Source: Sphingobacterium athyrii (GTDB taxonomy: Bacteria; Bacteroidota; Bacteroidia; Sphingobacteriales; Sphingobacteriaceae). Taken from it: a stretch of 64,000 nt of DNA. The position numbers were made by a program, and so were the translations under genes. The stretch spans positions 636,687 to 700,686 of the forward strand of contig NZ_QCXX01000003.1 of the NCBI RefSeq assembly GCF_003071065.1. The letters are read 5' to 3'. The notes beneath the pieces are model-generated. The model was not told where the DNA came from. It saw only the letters and a list, made by a program, of their open reading frames with translations, and searched no databases. Positions 62,229 to 64,000 of this stretch are shown here, piece by piece; positions within the stretch are counted from its first letter, which is position 1, and each line of letters begins with the position of its first letter.

Positions 62229-62498
62229 ATGAAATCACTTAGAATTACCTTAGGAGTTGCAGCAATTGCACTAGGTACGTTTACAGCTTTCTCTTTTGCT
62301 CCAGAAAAAGTTGATTCAAAATTAGCAACTGGCGTTTTTTATTCAAATCCAGTAGATGGATCTTGGACGCCAGAACAAGTTATGGGTGAGGGGGATTGCA
62401 ATAATGAAGAAGGACCAATATGCTCCCAAGAGTATGATTTATCAACACATGAACCAACTGATAATCCTGCATTGATTAAAACAGGTGAAAGAGAGTAA
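62229..62498 (+). CDS. DUF6520-family secreted peptide
   Basis: The start at 62229 gives an 89-residue protein; the ATG at 62205 would add 8 residues before the signal peptide. A Sec signal (about 1-20, ending FTAFSFA) precedes a short mature part with two Cys in GDCNNEEGPICSQEY. This pattern, with two conserved cysteines and a charged tail, is DUF6520, frequent in Bacteroidetes beside MauE-like and TlpA genes. It could be a substrate of the neighbouring thiol proteins. Confidence 0.7.
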   Translation: MKSLRITLGVAAIALGTFTAFSFAPEKVDSKLATGVFYSNPVDGSWTPEQVMGEGDCNNEEGPICSQEYDLSTHEPTDNPALIKTGERE

Positions 62499-62507
62499 AA
62501 TTAATTA

Positions 62508-62535
62508 GGAGAACCAAAAAGGTTCTCCTTTCTTT
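62508..62535. terminator. Terminator between the DUF6520 and TlpA genes
   Basis: AGGAGAACC and its exact complement GGTTCTCCT pair across AAAA, followed by TTTCTTTT. It serves both convergent genes. Confidence 0.85.
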
Positions 62536-63968
62536 TATAGAGAATTAATAAATCTAACAAATTCCTCTGCCTTGCTTCTAGGATCAGGTGGGCTCCCCAC
62601 CATTTTTCCATTTTGGTCGATCACAACCAATTTTGGATATGTTGTAAAATTAAGATATTTGATAAGGGGGTGAGTACCCCGCTGTTCATCAGTATACAAA
62701 TGTGTGCTATTTAAACTTGTAAATTTACCAATACCAGCTAACCACGTCTTTCTTGTATCTATATTTACAGAAATAAATTCAACTTTATTCCTATCAAATC
62801 GTGTTTCAAGCAAATCCAATGCTTTAGTAATTTGTGCACAGCCCACACATCCATAAAACCAAAAATCTAAAACTATAACTTTCCCTTTATAGTCATTTAA
62901 TTTGTGTACTCTACCAGAACTATCCGGTAACTCAAATTTAAAAAAAGGTGACCCAGGTGAGAGATTTGAGGCATTATAATTATATAAATTTTGTACCTCC
63001 TGAAAGAAAACACTTTGAGTTGATACATTTTCGACATACAAATTATACAAATCTTTCGCATTGTCATTAAGCATGTTTCTCGCTAAGTTGCTTAAAGTTA
63101 AATCGGCCAACACATATTCTTTAATAGCAGAATTCTTATCAAAATTTTTAATTATTAAATGAGCGAAATCAATTGGACTATTTTTTATGAAATTTATACC
63201 GGTTTGTTGTGCAGGATTGATAAAAGATGCTAAATATACATAGTTATAAAGAACATGGCTTGGAAAATAATTTATCACCTGGGGATTCAACAAGACATTC
63301 ATCCTTTTTTTCAGGATGATATACTTATCAAAGAAATATCGAACAGAATCGCTTTTATTTCTTGTTATACCAAGAAGAGGTATATCAAGAGTATAATGAT
63401 ATTGATAGGCTCGCAAAATATCTTTAGCATGTTGGCTTATCTTTCCCTTAAAAGATCTATATACTGAATCAATACAGTTCAATTTTCTGTCGGTAGTTTC
63501 AAAACGAAATTGTAGAGATTGATAATGAGGATCTGTTTTGTAGATTGGGACGAGCGGTTTTATAATTTCTTTCAAAAAATCAATTTTCTCTTTTCCATCA
63601 CCTGTTACCTCAATATTCAGTAATCCAAGCTTTTTCAGACTGGATATATTGAGGTTCAAACTATCACCAGGTTCAATTAATAAATTATACACCCCAGGAA
63701 ATAATATGTTTCGACCATTTGCTTTTACTACTATCATGCTTGGCGAATTTATTACGAAATCAAAGGAAAATAACCCTTGTTCAGTTTTTGCCTCCAATAG
63801 CGTTTGACTGTCAATTTTTATCACTTTAGGGTCGTTGATAATTAATTGAACTAATATAGACGAATCTTTACTTTCGGGAATGTACCCTGATACTTTTGTC
63901 AGTTTCTGGGTGAATCCAGTTATAGCTACCAGATTCAGAAATATTATAAAAATTATGTGACTTTTCAT
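62535..63968 (-). CDS. TlpA-like thioredoxin-family protein
   Basis: The 477-residue protein has a signal peptide (1-20), an N-terminal beta domain of the DUF4369 kind (about 22-120), a helical middle and a C-terminal thioredoxin fold (about 335-477) with VIVLDFWFYGCVGCAQI, where the redox pair is CVGC (about residues 371-374), FISVNIDTRKTWLAG and TTYPKLVVIDQNGK. It should act in the periplasm as a disulfide reductase or resacetylase-like thiol exchanger. It faces the MauE and DUF6520 genes. Confidence 0.85.
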   Translation of the reverse strand: MKSHIIFIIFLNLVAITGFTQKLTKVSGYIPESKDSSILVQLIINDPKVIKIDSQTLLEAKTEQGLFSFDFVINSPSMIVVKANGRNILFPGVYNLLIEPGDSLNLNISSLKKLGLLNIEVTGDGKEKIDFLKEIIKPLVPIYKTDPHYQSLQFRFETTDRKLNCIDSVYRSFKGKISQHAKDILRAYQYHYTLDIPLLGITRNKSDSVRYFFDKYIILKKRMNVLLNPQVINYFPSHVLYNYVYLASFINPAQQTGINFIKNSPIDFAHLIIKNFDKNSAIKEYVLADLTLSNLARNMLNDNAKDLYNLYVENVSTQSVFFQEVQNLYNYNASNLSPGSPFFKFELPDSSGRVHKLNDYKGKVIVLDFWFYGCVGCAQITKALDLLETRFDRNKVEFISVNIDTRKTWLAGIGKFTSLNSTHLYTDEQRGTHPLIKYLNFTTYPKLVVIDQNGKMVGSPPDPRSKAEEFVRFINSL

Positions 63969-64000
63969 GTTTAATATCTATTTTGCTCTAAGCCATTAAA

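Noticed and set aside
36860..64000. Right-hand attachment site of the island
   Set aside because: I looked for another copy of the tRNA-Ser 3' end (GTTCGAATCCC) downstream of the integrase and saw none, so no right boundary is claimed.

Overview
The window is chromosomal DNA of a Bacteroidota bacterium, most likely Sphingobacterium or a close relative (Sphingobacteriaceae). This rests on AT-rich intergenic DNA, TTTG-N19-TAnnTTTG promoters in front of both tRNA genes, lineage families such as DUF4294, DUF4296 and DUF6520, bacillithiol synthesis (BshB1), a sulfite reductase fused to a HEPN-like tail, and PRTRC and VgrG genes of Bacteroidetes type. Family names were assigned by reading the translations; no database search was run.

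Positions 1-36314 are ordinary core chromosome: the end of coaD, an aldo/keto reductase, tRNA-Leu(CAA), lipoproteins, aspartate kinase, a YggS-GNAT pair, mutS2, glutamate dehydrogenase, a six-gene sulfate-assimilation operon (sulfite reductase, cobA, siroheme dehydrogenase, cysH, cysD, cysN), a divergent Pst-type ABC transporter, bshB1, a glutathione peroxidase, a Rel/SpoT enzyme, a Fur-family regulator, purA, a chorismate-binding enzyme, a TatD-like hydrolase, tcdA, a BON lipoprotein and a GreA-like protein, ending at tRNA-Ser(GGA).

At 36227-38241 lies an integration hot spot. tRNA-Ser is followed by two decayed copies of its own 3' end at about 135-bp spacing, each preceded by paired GTGGCA sites with an 11-bp period, then by a tyrosine integrase whose usual first catalytic Arg is replaced by Ala. 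From there on the DNA looks like accessory island. It holds an SRAP protein and a minus-strand defence block (39459-43960) with a TIR plus transmembrane-macro pair that fits type II Thoeris, a HEPN-like protein, an AlbA/Schlafen protein and a zinc-ribbon protein. A plus-strand mobile-element module (44830-51245) follows, with SSB, DUF932, four unassigned small proteins and the PRTRC genes E, C, F, B and ThiF. PRTRC C, B and ThiF look like a ubiquitin-like protein ending in Gly, an E2-like protein and an E1-like enzyme. No right-hand attachment site was found, so the island probably ends beyond the window or has decayed.

Positions 51392-58668 (minus) hold an orphan type VI secretion cargo locus: VgrG, two VgrG-linked proteins, a PAAR-like effector with a variable C-terminal toxin domain, and several candidate immunity genes. 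Positions 59159-63968 hold a membrane-anchored TPR/AraC-type regulator, a small lipoprotein, a MauE-like membrane protein, a DUF6520 peptide and a TlpA-like thioredoxin. Direct repeats that could be operators lie in the two intergenic regions of this cluster. The last gene starts inside the window, and only about 30 bases follow it.
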